The notes under the pieces are model-generated. The model saw only the letters and a program-made list of their open reading frames with translations. It was not told where the DNA came from and made no database searches. From Gonocerus acuteangulatus (taxonomy: Eukaryota; Arthropoda; Insecta; Hemiptera; Coreidae), in contig OX328125.1 in the NCBI GenBank assembly GCA_946811695.1, positions 110,486,337 through 110,550,336 on the forward strand: a stretch of 64,000 nucleotides of DNA, given 5' to 3'. Positions 1 through 15,000 of this stretch are shown here, one piece after another (position 1 is the first letter of the stretch; each line of letters starts with the position of its first letter). The position numbers were made by a program, and so were the translations under genes.

Positions 1-3000
1 TCTTATACAAAGTTATCGTCATCTAATAACATCATTTTATTCATGTCGACTAGTTTCTGGCAACTTGGCCTTTCATCGCAGACAAACGTTTCTTATACAA
101 AGTAATCGTCATCTAATAACATCATTTTATTCATGTCGACTAGTTTCTGGCAACTTGGCCTTTCATCGCAGACAAACGATTCTTATACAAAGTAATCGTC
201 ATCTAATAACATCATTTTATTCATGTCGACTAGTTTCTGGCAACTTGGCCTCTCATCGCAGACAAACGTTTCTTATACAAAGTTATCGTCATCTAATAAC
301 ATCATTTTATTCATGTCGACTAGTTTCTGGCAACTTGGCCTGTCATCGCAGACAAACGTTTCTTATACAAAGTAATCGTCATCTAATAACATCATTTTAT
401 TCATGTCGACTAGTTTCTGGCAACTTGGCCTTTCATCGCAGACAAACGTTTCTTATACAAAGTAATCGTCATCTAATAACATCATTTTATTCATGTCGAC
501 TAGTTTCTGGCAACTTGGCCTTTCATCGCAGACAAACGTTTCTTATACAAAGTTATCGTCATCTAATAACATCATTTTATTCATGTCGACTAGTTTCTGG
601 CAACTTGGCCTGTCATCGCAGACAAACGTTTCTTATACAAAGTAATCGTCATCTAATAACATCATTTTATTCATGTCGACTAGTTTCTGGCAACTTGGCT
701 TCTCATCGCAGACAAACGTTTCTTATACAAAGTTATCGTCATCTAATAACATCATTTTATTCATGTCGACTAGTTTCTGGCAACTTGGCCTTTCATCGCA
801 GACAAACGTTTCTTATACAAAGTAATCGTCATCTAATAACATCATTTTATTCATGTCGACTAGTTTCTGGCAACTTGGCCTCTCATCGCAGACAAACGTT
901 TCTTATACAAAGTTATCGTCATCTAATAACATCATTTTATTCATGTCGACTAGTTTCTGGCAACTTGGCCTGTCATCGCAGACAAACGTTTCTTATACAA
1001 AGTAATCGTCATCTAATAACATCATTTTATTCATGTCGACTAGTTTCTGGCAACTTGGCCTCTCATCGCAGACAAACGTTTCTTATACAAAGTAATCGTC
1101 ATCTAATAACATCATTTTATTCATGTCGACTAGTTTCTGGCAACTTGGCCTGTCATCGCAGACAAACGTTTCTTATACAAAGTAATCGTCATCTAATAAC
1201 ATCATTTTATTCATGTCGACTAGTTTCTGGCAACTTGGCCTTTCATCGCAGACAAACGATTCTTATACAAAGTAATCGTCACCTAATAACATCATTTTAT
1301 TCATGTCGACTAGTTTCTGGCAACTTGGCCTCTCATCGCAGACAAACGTTTCTTATACAAAGTTATCGTCATCTAATAACATCATTTTATTCATGTCGAC
1401 TAGTTTCTGGCAACTTGGCCTGTCATCGCAGACAAACGTTTCTTATACAAAGTAATCGTCATCTAATAACATCATTTTATTCATGTCGACTAGTTTCTGG
1501 CAACTTGGCCTTTCATCGCAGACAAACGTTTCTTATACAAAGTAATCGTCATCTAATAACATCATTTTATTCATGTCGACTAGTTTCTGGCAACTTGGCC
1601 TCTCATCGCAGACAAACGTTTCTTATACAAAGTAATCGTCATCTAATAACATCATTTTATTCATGTCGACTAGTTTCTGGCAACTTGGCCTGTCATCGCA
1701 GACAAACGTTTCTTATACAAAGTAATCGTCATCTAATAACATCATTTTATTCGTGTCGACTAGTTTCTGGCAACTTGGCCTCTCATCGCAGACAAACGTT
1801 TCCTATACAAAGTAATCGTCATCTAATAACATCATTTTATTCATGTCGACTAGTTTCTGGCAACTCGGCCTCTCATCGCAGACAAACGTTTCTTATACAA
1901 AGTAATCGTCATCTAATAACATCATTTTATTCATGTCGACTAGTTTCTGGCAACTTGGCCTGTCATCGCAGACAAACGTTTCTTATACAAAGTAATCGTC
2001 ATCTAATAACATCATTTTATTCATGTCGACTAGTTTCTGGCAACTTGGCCTCTCATCGCAGACAAACGTTTCTTATACAAAGTAATCGTCATCTAATAAC
2101 ATCATTTTATTCATGTCGACAAGTTTCTGGCAACTTGGCCTCTCATCGCAGACAAACGTTTCTTATACAAAGTAATCGACATCTAATAACATCATTTTAT
2201 TCATGTCGACTAGTTTCTGGCAACTTGGCCTGTCATCGCAGACAAACGTTTCTTATACAAAGTAATCGTCATCTAATAACATCATTTTATTCATGTCGAC
2301 TAGTTTCTGGCAACTTGGCCTCTCATCGCAGACAAACGTTTCTTATACAAAGTAATCGTCATCTAATAACATCATTTTATTCATGTCGACTAGTTTCTGG
2401 CAACTTGGCCTCTCATCGCAGACAAACGTTTCTTATACAAAGTAATCGTCATCTAATAACATCATTTTATTCATGTCGACTAGTTTCTGGCAACTTGGCC
2501 TGTCATCGCAGACAAACGTTTCTTATACAAAGTAATCGTCATCTAATAACATCATTTTATTCATGTCGACTAGTTTCTGGCAACTTGGCCTGTCATCGCA
2601 GACAAACGTTTCTTATACAAAGTAATCGTCATCTAATAACATCATTTTATTCATGTCGACTAGTTTCTGGCAACTTGGCCTCTCATCGCAGACAAACGTT
2701 TCTTATACAAAGTAATCGTCATCTAATAACATCATTTTATTCATGTCGACTAGTTTCTGGCAACTTGGCCTGTCATCGCAGACAAACGTTTCTTATACAA
2801 AGTAATCGTCATCTAATAACATCATTTTATTCATGTCGACTAGTTTCTGGCAACTTGGCCTCTCATCGCAGACAAACGTTTCTTATACAAAGTAATCGTC
2901 ATCTAATAACATCATTTTATTCATGTCGACTAGTTTCTGGCAACTTGGCCTTTCATCGCAGACAAACGTTTCTTATACAAAGTAATCGTCATCTAATAAC

Positions 3001-6000
3001 ATCATTTTATTCATGTCGACTAGTTTCTGGCAACTTGGCCTTTCATCGCAGACAAACGTTTCTTATACAAAGTAATCGTCATCTAATAACATCATTTTAT
3101 TCATGTCGACTAGTTTCTGGCAACTTGGCCTCTCATCGCAGACAAACGTTTCTTATACAAAGTAATCGTCATCTAATAACATCATTTTATTCATGTCGAC
3201 TAGTTTCTGGCAACTTGGCTTCTCATCGCGGACAAACGTTTCTTATACAAAGTAATCGTCATCTAATAACATCATTTTATTCATGTCGACTAGTTTCTGG
3301 CAACTTGGCCTTTCATCGCAGACAAACGTTTCTTATACAAAGTTATCGTCATCTAATAACATCATTTTATTCATGTCGACTAGTTTCTGGCAACTTGGCC
3401 TTTCATCGCAGACAAACGTTTCTTATACAAAGTAATCGTCATCTAATAACATCATTTTATTCATGTCGACTAGTTTCTGGCAACTTAACCTTTCATCGCA
3501 GACAAACGTTTCTTATACAAAGTTATCGTCATCTAATAACATCATTTTATTCATGTCGACTAGTTTCTGGCAACTTGGCCTTTCATCGCAGACAAACGTT
3601 TCTTATACAAAGTTATCGTCATCTAATAACATCATTTTATTCATGTCGACTAGTTTCTGGCAACTTGGCCTTTCATCGCAGACAAACGTTTCTTATACAA
3701 AGTAATCGTCATCTAATAACATCATTTTATTCATGTCGACTAGTTTCTGGCAACTTGGCCTTTCATCGCAGACAAACGTTTCTTATACAAAGTAATCGTC
3801 ATCTAATAACATCATTTTATTCATGTCGACTAGTTTCTGGCAACTTGGCTTCTCATCGCAGACAAACGTTTCTTATACAAAGTAATCGTCATCTAATAAC
3901 ATCATTTTATTCATGTCGACTAGTTTCTGGCAACTTGGCCTTACATCGCAGACAAACGTTTCTTATACAAAGTTATCGTCATCTAATAACATCATTTTAT
4001 TCATGTCGACTAGTTTCTGGCAACTTGGCCTTTCATCGCAGACAAACGTTTCTTATACAAAGTAATCGTCATCTAATAACATCATTTTATTCATGTCGAC
4101 TAGTTTCTGGCAACTTAACCTTTCATCGCAGACAAACGTTTCTTATACAAAGTTATCGTCATCTAATAACATCATTTTATTCATGTCGACTAGTTTCTGG
4201 CAACTTGGCCTTTCATCGCAGACAAACGTTTCTTATACAAAGTTATCGTCATCTAATAACATCATTTTATTCATGTCGACTAGTTTCTGGCAACTTGGCC
4301 TTTCATCGCAGACAAACGTTTCTTATACAAAGTTATCGTTATCTAATAACATCATTTTATTCATGTCGACTAGTTTCTGGTAACTTGGCCTTTCATCGCA
4401 GACAAACGTTTCTTATACAAAGTTATCGTCATCTAATAACATCATTTTATTCATGTCGACTAGTTTCTGGCAACTTGGCCTTTCATCGCAGACAAACGTT
4501 TCTTATACAAAGTAATCGTCATCTAATAACATCATTTTATTCATGTCGACTAGTTTCTGGCAACTTGGCTTCTCATCGCAGACAAACGTTTCTTATACAA
4601 AGTAATCGTCATCTAATAACATCATTTTATTCATGTCGACTAGTTTCTGGCAACTTGGCCTTTCATCGCAGACAAACGTTTCTTATACAAAGTTATCGTC
4701 ATCTAATAACATCATTTTATTCATGTCGACTAGTTTCTGGCAATTTGGCCTTTCATCGCAGACAAACGTTTCTTATACAAAGTAATCGTCATCTAATAAC
4801 ATCATTTTATTCATGTCGACTAGTTTCTGGCAACTTGGCCTGTCATCGCAGACAAACGTTTCTTATACAAAGTAATCGTCATCTAATAACATCATTTTAT
4901 TCATGTCGACTAGTTTCTGGCAACTTGGCCTTTCATCGCAGACAAACGTTTCTTATACAAAGTTATCGTCATCTAATAACATCATTTTATTCATGTCGAC
5001 TAGTTTCTGGCAACTTGGCCTTTCATCGCAGACAAACGTTTCTTATACAAAGTAATCGTCATCTAATAACATCATTTTATTCATGTCGACTAGTTTCTGG
5101 CAACTTGGCCTTTCATCGCAGACAAACGTTTCTTATACAAAGTAATCGTCATCTAATAACATCATTTTATTCATGTCGACTAGTTTCTGGCAACTTAACC
5201 TTTCATCGCAGACAAACGTTTCTTATACAAAGTTATCGTCATCTAATAACATCATTTTATTCATGTCGACTAGTTTCTGGCAACTTGGCCTTTCATCGCA
5301 GACAAACGTTTCTTATACAAAGTAATCGTCATCTAATAACATCATTTTATTCATGTCGACTAGTTTCTGGCAACTTGGCCTTTCATCGCAGACAAACGTT
5401 TCTTATACAAAGTAATCGTCATCTAATAACATCATTTTATTCATGTCGACTAGTTTCTGGCAACTTGGCCTGTCATCGCAGACAAACGTTTCTTATACAA
5501 AGTAATCGTCATCTAATAACATCATTTTATTCATGTCGACTAGTTTCTGGCAACTTGGCCTTTCATCGCAGACAAACGTTTCTTATACAAAGTAATCGTC
5601 ATCTAATAACATCATTTTATTCATGTCGACTAGTTTCTGGCAACTTGGCCTTTCATCGCAGACAAACGATTCTTATACAAAGTAATCGTCATCTAATAAC
5701 ATCATTTTATTCATGTCGACTAGTTTCTGGCAACTTGGCCTCTCATCGCAGACAAACGTTTCTTATACAAAGTAATCGTCATCTAATAACATCATTTTAT
5801 TCATGTCGACTAGTTTCTGGCAACTTGGCCTGTCATCGCAGACAAACGTTTCTTATACAAAGTAATCGTCATCTAATAACATCATTTTATTCGTGTCGAC
5901 TAGTTTCTGGCAACTTGGCCTCTCATCGCAGACAAACGTTTCTTATACAAAGTAATCGTCATCTAATAACATCATTTTATTCATGTCGACTAGTTTCTGG

Positions 6001-9000
6001 CAACTTGGCCTCTCATCGCAGACAAACGTTTCTTATACAAAGTAATCGTCATCTAATAACATCATTTTATTCATGTCGACTAGTTTCTGGCAACTTGGCC
6101 TGTCATCGCAGACAAACGTTTCTTATACAAAGTAATCGTCATCTAATAACATCATTTTATTCATGTCGACTAGTTTCTGGCAACTTGGCCTCTCATCGCA
6201 GACAAACGTTTCTTATACAAAGTAATCGTCATCTAATAACATCATTTTATTCATGTCGACTAGTTTCTGGCAACTTGGCCTCTCATCGCAGACAAACGTT
6301 TCTTATACAAAGTAATCGACATCTAATAACATCATTTTATTCATGTCGACTAGTTTCTGGCAACTTGGCCTGTCATCGCAGACAAACGTTTCTTATACAA
6401 AGTAATCGTCATCTAATAACATCATTTTATTCATGTCGACTAGTTTCTGGCAACTTGGCCTCTCATCGCAGACAAACGTTTCTTATACAAAGTAATCGTC
6501 ATCTAATAACATCATTTTATTCATGTCGACTAGTTTCTGGCAACTTGGCCTCTCATCGCAGACAAACGTTTCTTATACAAAGTAATCGTCATCTAATAAC
6601 ATCATTTTATTTATGTCGACTAGTTTCTGGCAACTTGGCCTGTCATCGCAGACAAACGTTTCTTATACAAAGTAATCGTCATCTAATAACATCATTTTAT
6701 TCATGTCGACTAGTTTCTGGCAACTTGGCCTCTCATCGCAGACAAACGTTTCTTATACAAAGTAATCGTCATCTAATAACATCATTTTATTCATGTCGAC
6801 TAGTTTCTGGCAACTTGGCCTCTCATCGCAGACAAACGTTTCTTATACAAAGTAATCGTCATCTAATAACATCATTTTATTCATGTCGACTAGTTTCTGG
6901 CAACTTGGCCTGTCATCGCAGACAAACGTTTCTTATACAAAGTAATCGTCATCTAATAACATCATTTTATTCATGTCGACTAGTTTCTGGCAACTTGGCC
7001 TCTCATCGCAGACAAACGTTTCTTATACAAAGTAATCGTCATCTAATAACATCATTTTATTCATGTCGACTACTTTCTGGCAACTTGGCCTTTTATCGCA
7101 GACAAACGTTTCTTATACAAAGTAATCGTCATCTAATAACATCATTTTATTCATGTCGACTAGTTTCTGGCAACTTGGCCTTTCATCGCAGACAAACGTT
7201 TCTTATACAAAGTAATCGTCATCTAATAACATCATTTTATTCATGTCGACTAGTTTCTGGCAACTTGGCCTCTCATCGCAGACAAACGTTTCTTATACAA
7301 AGTAATCGTCATCTAATAACATCATTTTATTCATGTCGACTAGTTTCTGGCAACTTGGCTTCTCATCGCAGACAAACGTTTCTTATACAAAGTAATCGTC
7401 ATCTAATAACATCATTTTATTCATGTCGACTAGTTTCTGGCAACTTGGCCTTTCATCGCAGACAAACGTTTCTTATACAAAGTTATCGTCATCTAATAAC
7501 ATCATTTTATTCATGTCGACTAGTTTCTGGCAACTTGGCCTTTCATCGCAGACAAACGTTTCTTATACAAAGTAATCGTCATCTAATAACATCATTTTAT
7601 TCATGTCGACTAGTTTCTGGCAACTTAACCTTTCATCGCAGACAAACGTTTCTTATACAAAGTTATCGTCATCTAATAACATCATTTTATTCATGTCGAC
7701 TAGTTTCTGGCAACTTGGCCTTTCATCGCAGACAAACGTTTCTTATACAAAGTTATCGTCATCTAATAACATCATTTTATTCATGTCGACTAGTTTCTGG
7801 CAACTTGGCCTTTCATCGCAGACAAACGTTTCTTATACAAAGTTATCGTCATCTAATAACATCATTTTATTCATGTCGACTAGTTTCTGGTAACTTGGCC
7901 TTTCATCGCAGACAAACGTTTCTTATACAAAGTTATCGTCATCTAATAACATCATTTTATTCATGTCGACTAGTTTCTGGCAACTTGGCCTTTCATCGCA
8001 GACAAACGTTTCTTATACAAAGTAATCGTCATCTAATAACATCATTTTATTCATGTCGACTAGTTTCTGGCAACTTGGCTTCTCATCGCAGACAAACGTT
8101 TCTTATACAAAGTAATCGTCATCTAATAACATCATTTTATTCATGTCGACTAGTTTCTGGCAACTTGGCCTTTCATCGCAGACAAACGTTTCTTATACAA
8201 AGTTATCGTCATCTAATAACATCATTTTATTTATGTCGACTAGTTTCTGGCAACTTGGCCTTTCATCGCAGACAAACATTTCTTATACAAAGTAATCGTC
8301 ATCTAATAACATCATTTTATTCATGTCGACTAGTTTCTGGCAACTTGGCCTGTCATCGCAGACAAACGTTTCTTATACAAAGTAATCGTCATCTAATAAC
8401 ATCATTTTATTCATGTCGACTAGTTTCTGGCAACTTGGCCTTTCATCGCAGACAAACGTTTCTTATACAAAGTTATCGTCATCTAATAACATCATTTTAT
8501 TCATGTCGACTAGTTTCTGGCAACTTGGCCTTTCATCGCAGACAAACGTTTCTTATACAAAGTAATCGTCATCTAATAACATCATTTTATTCATGTCGAC
8601 TAGTTTCTGGCAACTTGGCCTGTCATCGCAGACAAACGTTTCTTATACAAAGTAATCGTCATCTAATAACATCATTTTATTCATGTCGACTAGTTTCTGG
8701 CAACTTGGCCTTTCATCGCAGACAAACGTTTCTTATACAAAGTAATCGTCATCTAATAACATCATTTTATTCATGTCGACTAGTTTCTGGCAACTTGGCT
8801 TCTCATCGCAGACAAACGTTTCTTATACAAAGTAATCGTCATCTAATAACATCATTTTATTCATGTCGACTAGTTTCTGGCAACATGGCCTTTCATCGCA
8901 GACAAACGTTTCTTATACAAAGTAATCGTCATCTAATAACATCATTTTATTCATGTCGACTAGTTTCTGGCAACTTGGCCTGTCATCGCAGACAAACGTT

Positions 9001-12000
9001 TCTTATACAAAGTAATCGTCATCTAATAACATCATTTTATTCATGTCGACTAGTTTCTGGCAACTTGGCCTTTCATCGCAGACAAACGTTTCTTATACAA
9101 AGTAATCGTCATCTAATAACATCATTTTATTCATGTCGACTAGTTTCTGGCAACTTGGCCTTTCATCGCAGACAAACGTTTCTTATACAAAGTAATCGTC
9201 ATCTAATAACATCATTTTATTCATGTCGACTAGTTTCTGGCAACTTGGCCTGTCATCGCAGACAAACGTTTCTTATACAAAGTAATCGTCATCTAATAAC
9301 ATCATTTTATTCATGTCGACTAGTTTCTGGCAACTTGGCCTTTCATCGCAGACAAACGATTCTTATACAAAGTAATCGTCATCTAATAACATCATTTTAT
9401 TCATGTCGACTAGTTTCTGGCAACTTGGCCTCTCATCGCAGACAAACGTTTCTTATACAAAGTAATCGTCATCTAATAACATCATTTTATTCATGTCGAC
9501 TAGTTTCTGGCAACTTGGCCTGTCATCGCAGACAAACGTTTCTTATACAAAGTAATCGTCATCTAATAACATCATTTTATTCATGTCGACTAGTTTCTGG
9601 CAACTTGGCCTTTCATCGCAGACAAACGTTTCTTATACAAAGTAATCGTCATCTAATAACATCATTTTATTCATGTCGACTAGTTTCTGGCAACTTGGCC
9701 TGTCATCGCAGACAAACGTTTCTTATACAAAGTAATCGTCATCTAATAACATCATTTTATTCATGTCGACTAGTTTCTGGCAACTTGGCCTTTCATCGCA
9801 GACAAACGTTTCTTATACAAAGTAATCGTCATCTAATAACATCATTTTATTCATGTCGACTAGTTTCTGGCAACTTGGCCTTTCATCGCAGACAAACGAT
9901 TCTTATACAAAGTAATCGTCATCTAATAACATCATTTTATTCATGTCGACTAGTTTCTGGCAACTTGGCCTCTCATCGCAGACAAACGTTTCTTATACAA
10001 AGTAATCGTCATCTAATAACATCATTTTATTCATGTCGACTAGTTTCTGGCAACTTGGCCTGTCATCGCAGACAAACGTTTCTTATACAAAGTAATCGTC
10101 ATCTAATAACATCATTTTATTCGTGTCGACTAGTTTCTGGCAACTTGGCCTCTCATCGCAGACAAACGTTTCTTATACAAAGTAATCGTCATCTAATAAC
10201 ATCATTTTATTCATGTCGACTAGTTTCTGGCAACTTGGCCTCTCATCGCAGACAAACGTTTCTTATACAAAGTAATCGTCATCTAATAACATCATTTTAT
10301 TCATGTCGACTAGTTTCTGGCAACTTGGCCTGTCATCGCAGACAAACGTTTCTTATACAAAGTAATCGTCATCTAATAACATCATTTTATTCATGTCGAC
10401 TAGTTTCTGGCAACTTGGCCTCTCATCGCAGACAAACGTTTCTTATACAAAGTAATCGTCATCTAATAACATCATTTTATTCATGTCGACTAGTTTCTGG
10501 CAACTTGGCCTCTCATCGCAGACAAACGTTTCTTATACAAAGTAATCGACATCTAATAACATCATTTTATTCATGTCGACTAGTTTCTGGCAACTTGGCC
10601 TGTCATCGCAGACAAACGTTTCTTATACAAAGTAATCGTCATCTAATAACATCATTTTATTCATGTCGACTAGTTTCTGGCAACTTGGCCTCTCATCGCA
10701 GACAAACGTTTCTTATACAAAGTAATCGTCATCTAATAACATCATTTTATTCATGTCGACTAGTTTCTGGCAACTTGGCCTCTCATCGCAGACAAACGTT
10801 TCTTATACAAAGTAATCGTCATCTAATAACATCATTTTATTCATGTCGACTAGTTTCTGGCAACTTGGCTTCTCATCGCAGACAAACGTTTCTTATACAA
10901 AGTAATCGTCATCTAATAACATCATTTTATTCATGTCGACTAGTTTCTGGCAACTTGGCCTCTCATCGCAGACAAACGTTTCTTATACAAAGTAATCGTC
11001 ATCTAATAACATCATTTTATTCATGTCGACTAGTTTCTGGCAACTTGGCCTCTCATCGCAGACAAACGTTTCTTATACAAAGTAATCGTCATCTAATAAC
11101 ATCATTTTATTCATGTCGACTAGTTTCTGGCAACTTGGCCTGTCATCGCAGACAAACGTTTCTTATACAAAGTAATCGTCATCTAATAACATCATTTTAT
11201 TCATGTCGACTAGTTTCTGGCAACTTGGCCTCTCATCGCAGACAAACGTTTCTTATACAAAGTAATCGTCATCTAATAACATCATTTTATTCATGTCGAC
11301 TAGTTTCTGGCAACTTGGCCTTTCATCGCAGACAAACGTTTCTTATACAAAGTAATCGTCATCTAATAACATCATTTTATTCATGTCGACTAGTTTCTGG
11401 CAACTTGGCCTTTCATCGCAGACAAACGTTTCTTATACAAAGTAATCGTCATCTAATAACATCATTTTATTCATGTCGACTAGTTTCTGGCAACTTGGCC
11501 TCTCATCGCAGACAAACGTTTCTTATACAAAGTAATCGTCATCTAATAACATCATTTTATTCATGTCGACTAGTTTCTGGCAACTTGGCTTCTCATCGCA
11601 GACAAACGTTTCTTATACAAAGTAATCGTCATCTAATAACATCATTTTATTCATGTCGACTAGTTTCTGGCAACTTGGCCTTTCATCGCAGACAAACGTT
11701 TCTTATACAAAGTTATCGTCATCTAATAACATCATTTTATTCATGTCGACTAGTTTCTGGCAACTTGGCCTTTCATCGCAGACAAACGTTTCTTATACAA
11801 AGTAATCGTCATCTAATAACATCATTTTATTCATGTCGACTAGTTTCTGGCAACTTAACCTTTCATCGCAGACAAACGTTTCTTATACAAAGTTATCGTC
11901 ATCTAATAACATCATTTTATTCATGTCGACTAGTTTCTGGCAACTTGGCCTTTCATCGCAGACAAACGTTTCTTATACAAAGTTATCGTCATCTAATAAC

Positions 12001-15000
12001 ATCATTTTATTCATGTCGACTAGTTTCTGGCAACTTGGCCTTTCATCGCAGACAAACGTTTCTTATACAAAGTTATCGTCATCTAATAACATCATTTTAT
12101 TCATGTCGACTAGTTTCTGGTAACTTGGCCTTTCATCGCAGACAAACGTTTCTTATACAAAGTTATCGTCATCTAATAACATCATTTTATTCATGTCGAC
12201 TAGTTTCTGGCAACTTGGCCTTTCATCGCAGACAAACGTTTCTTATACAAAGTAATCGTCATCTAATAACATCATTTTATTCATGTCGACTAGTTTCTGG
12301 CAACTTGGCTTCTCATCGCAGACAAACGTTTCTTATACAAAGTAATCGTCATCTAATAACATCATTTTATTCTTGTCGACTAGTTTCTGGCAACTTGGCC
12401 TTTCATCGCAGACAAACGTTTCTTATACAAAGTTATCGTCATCTAATAACATCATTTTATTTATGTCGACTAGTTTCTGGCAACTTGGCCTTTCATCGCA
12501 GACAAACGTTTCTTATACAAAGTAATCGTCATCTAATAACATCATTTTATTCATGTCGACTAGTTTCTGGCAACTTGGCCTGTCATCGCAGACAAACGTT
12601 TCTTATACAAAGTAATCGTCATCTAATAACATCATTTTATTCATGTCGACTAGTTTCTGGCAACTTGGCCTTTCATCGCAGACAAACGTTTCTTATACAA
12701 AGTTATCGTCATCTAATAACATCATTTTATTCATGTCGACTAGTTTCTGGCAACTTGGCCTTTCATCGCAGACAAACGTTTCTTATACAAAGTAATCGTC
12801 ATCTAATAACATCATTTTATTCATGTCGACTAGTTTCTGGCAACTTGGCCTTTCATCGCAGACAAACGTTTCTTATACAAAGTTATCGTCATCTAATAAC
12901 ATCATTTTATTCATGTCGACTAGTTTCTGGCAACTTGGCCTTTCATCGCAGACAAACGTTTCTTATACAAAGTTATCGTCATCTAATAACATCATTTTAT
13001 TCATGTCGACTAGTTTCTGGCAACTTGGCCTGTCATCGCAGACAAACGTTTCTTATACAAAGTAATCGTCATCTAATAACATCATTTTATTCATGTCGAC
13101 TAGTTTCTGGCAACTTGGCCTGTCATCGCAGACAAACGTTTCTTATACAAAGTAATCGTCATCTAATAACATCATTTTATTCATGTCGACTAGTTTCTGG
13201 CAACTTGGCCTTTCATCGCAGACAAACGTTTCTTATACAAAGTAATCGTCATCTAATAACATCATTTTATTCATGTCGACTAGTTTCTGGCAACTTGGCC
13301 TTTCATCGCAGACAAACGTTTCTTATACAAAGTAATCGTCATCTAATAACATCATTTTATTCATGTCGACTAGTTTCTGGCAACTTGGCCTGTCATCGCA
13401 GACAAACGTTTCTTATACAAAGTAATCGTCATCTAATAACATCATTTTATTCATGTCGACTAGTTTCTGGCAACTTGGCCTTTCATCGCAGACAAACGAT
13501 TCTTATACAAAGTAATCGTCATCTAATAACATCATTTTATTCATGTCGACTAGTTTCTGGCAACTTGGCCTCTCATCGCAGACAAACGTTTCTTATACAA
13601 AGTTATCGTCATCTAATAACATCATTTTATTCATGTCGACTAGTTTCTGGCAACTTGGCCTGTCATCGCAGACAAACGTTTCTTATACAAAGTAATCGTC
13701 ATCTAATAACATCATTTTATTCATGTCGACTAGTTTCTGGCAACTTGGCCTTTCATCGCAGACAAACGTTTCTTATACAAAGTAATCGTCATCTAATAAC
13801 ATCATTTTATTCATGTCGACTAGTTTCTGGCAACTTGGCCTTTCATCGCAGACAAACGATTCTTATACAAAGTAATCGTCATCTAATAACATCATTTTAT
13901 TCATGTCGACTAGTTTCTGGCAACTTGGCCTCTCATCGCAGACAAACGTTTCTTATACAAAGTTATCGTCATCTAATAACATCATTTTATTCATGTCGAC
14001 TAGTTTCTGGCAACTTGGCCTGTCATCGCAGACAAACGTTTCTTATACAAAGTAATCGTCATCTAATAACATCATTTTATTCATGTCGACTAGTTTCTGG
14101 CAACTTGGCCTTTCATCGCAGACAAACGTTTCTTATACAAAGTAATCGTCATCTAATAACATCATTTTATTCATGTCGACTAGTTTCTGGCAACTTGGCC
14201 TTTCATCGCAGACAAACGTTTCTTATACAAAGTTATCGTCATCTAATAACATCATTTTATTCATGTCGACTAGTTTCTGGCAACTTGGCCTGTCATCGCA
14301 GACAAACGTTTCTTATACAAAGTAATCGTCATCTAATAACATCATTTTATTCATGTCGACTAGTTTCTGGCAACTTGGCTTCTCATCGCAGACAAACGTT
14401 TCTTATACAAAGTAATCGTCATCTAATAACATCATTTTATTCATGTCGACTAGTTTCTGGCAACTTGGCCTGTCATCGCAGACAAACGTTTCTTATACAA
14501 AGTAATCGTCATCTAATAACATCATTTTATTCATGTCGACTAGTTTCTGGCAACTTGGCCTTTCATCGCAGACAAACGTTTCTTATACAAAGTTATCGTC
14601 ATCTAATAACATCATTTTATTCATGTCGACTAGTTTCTGGCAACTTGGCCTTTCATCGCAGACAAACGTTTCTTATACAAAGTTATCGTCATCTAATAAC
14701 ATCATTTTATTCATGTCGACTAGTTTCTGGTAACTTGGCCTTTCATCGCAGACAAACGTTTCTTATACAAAGTTATCGTCATCTAATAACATCATTTTAT
14801 TCATGTCGACTAGTTTCTGGCAACTTGGCCTTTCATCGCAGACAAACGTTTCTTATACAAAGTAATCGTCATCTAATAACATCATTTTATTCATGTCGAC
14901 TAGTTTCTGGCAACTTGGCTTCTCATCGCAGACAAACGTTTCTTATACAAAGTAATCGTCATCTAATAACATCATTTTATTCATGTCGACTAGTTTCTGG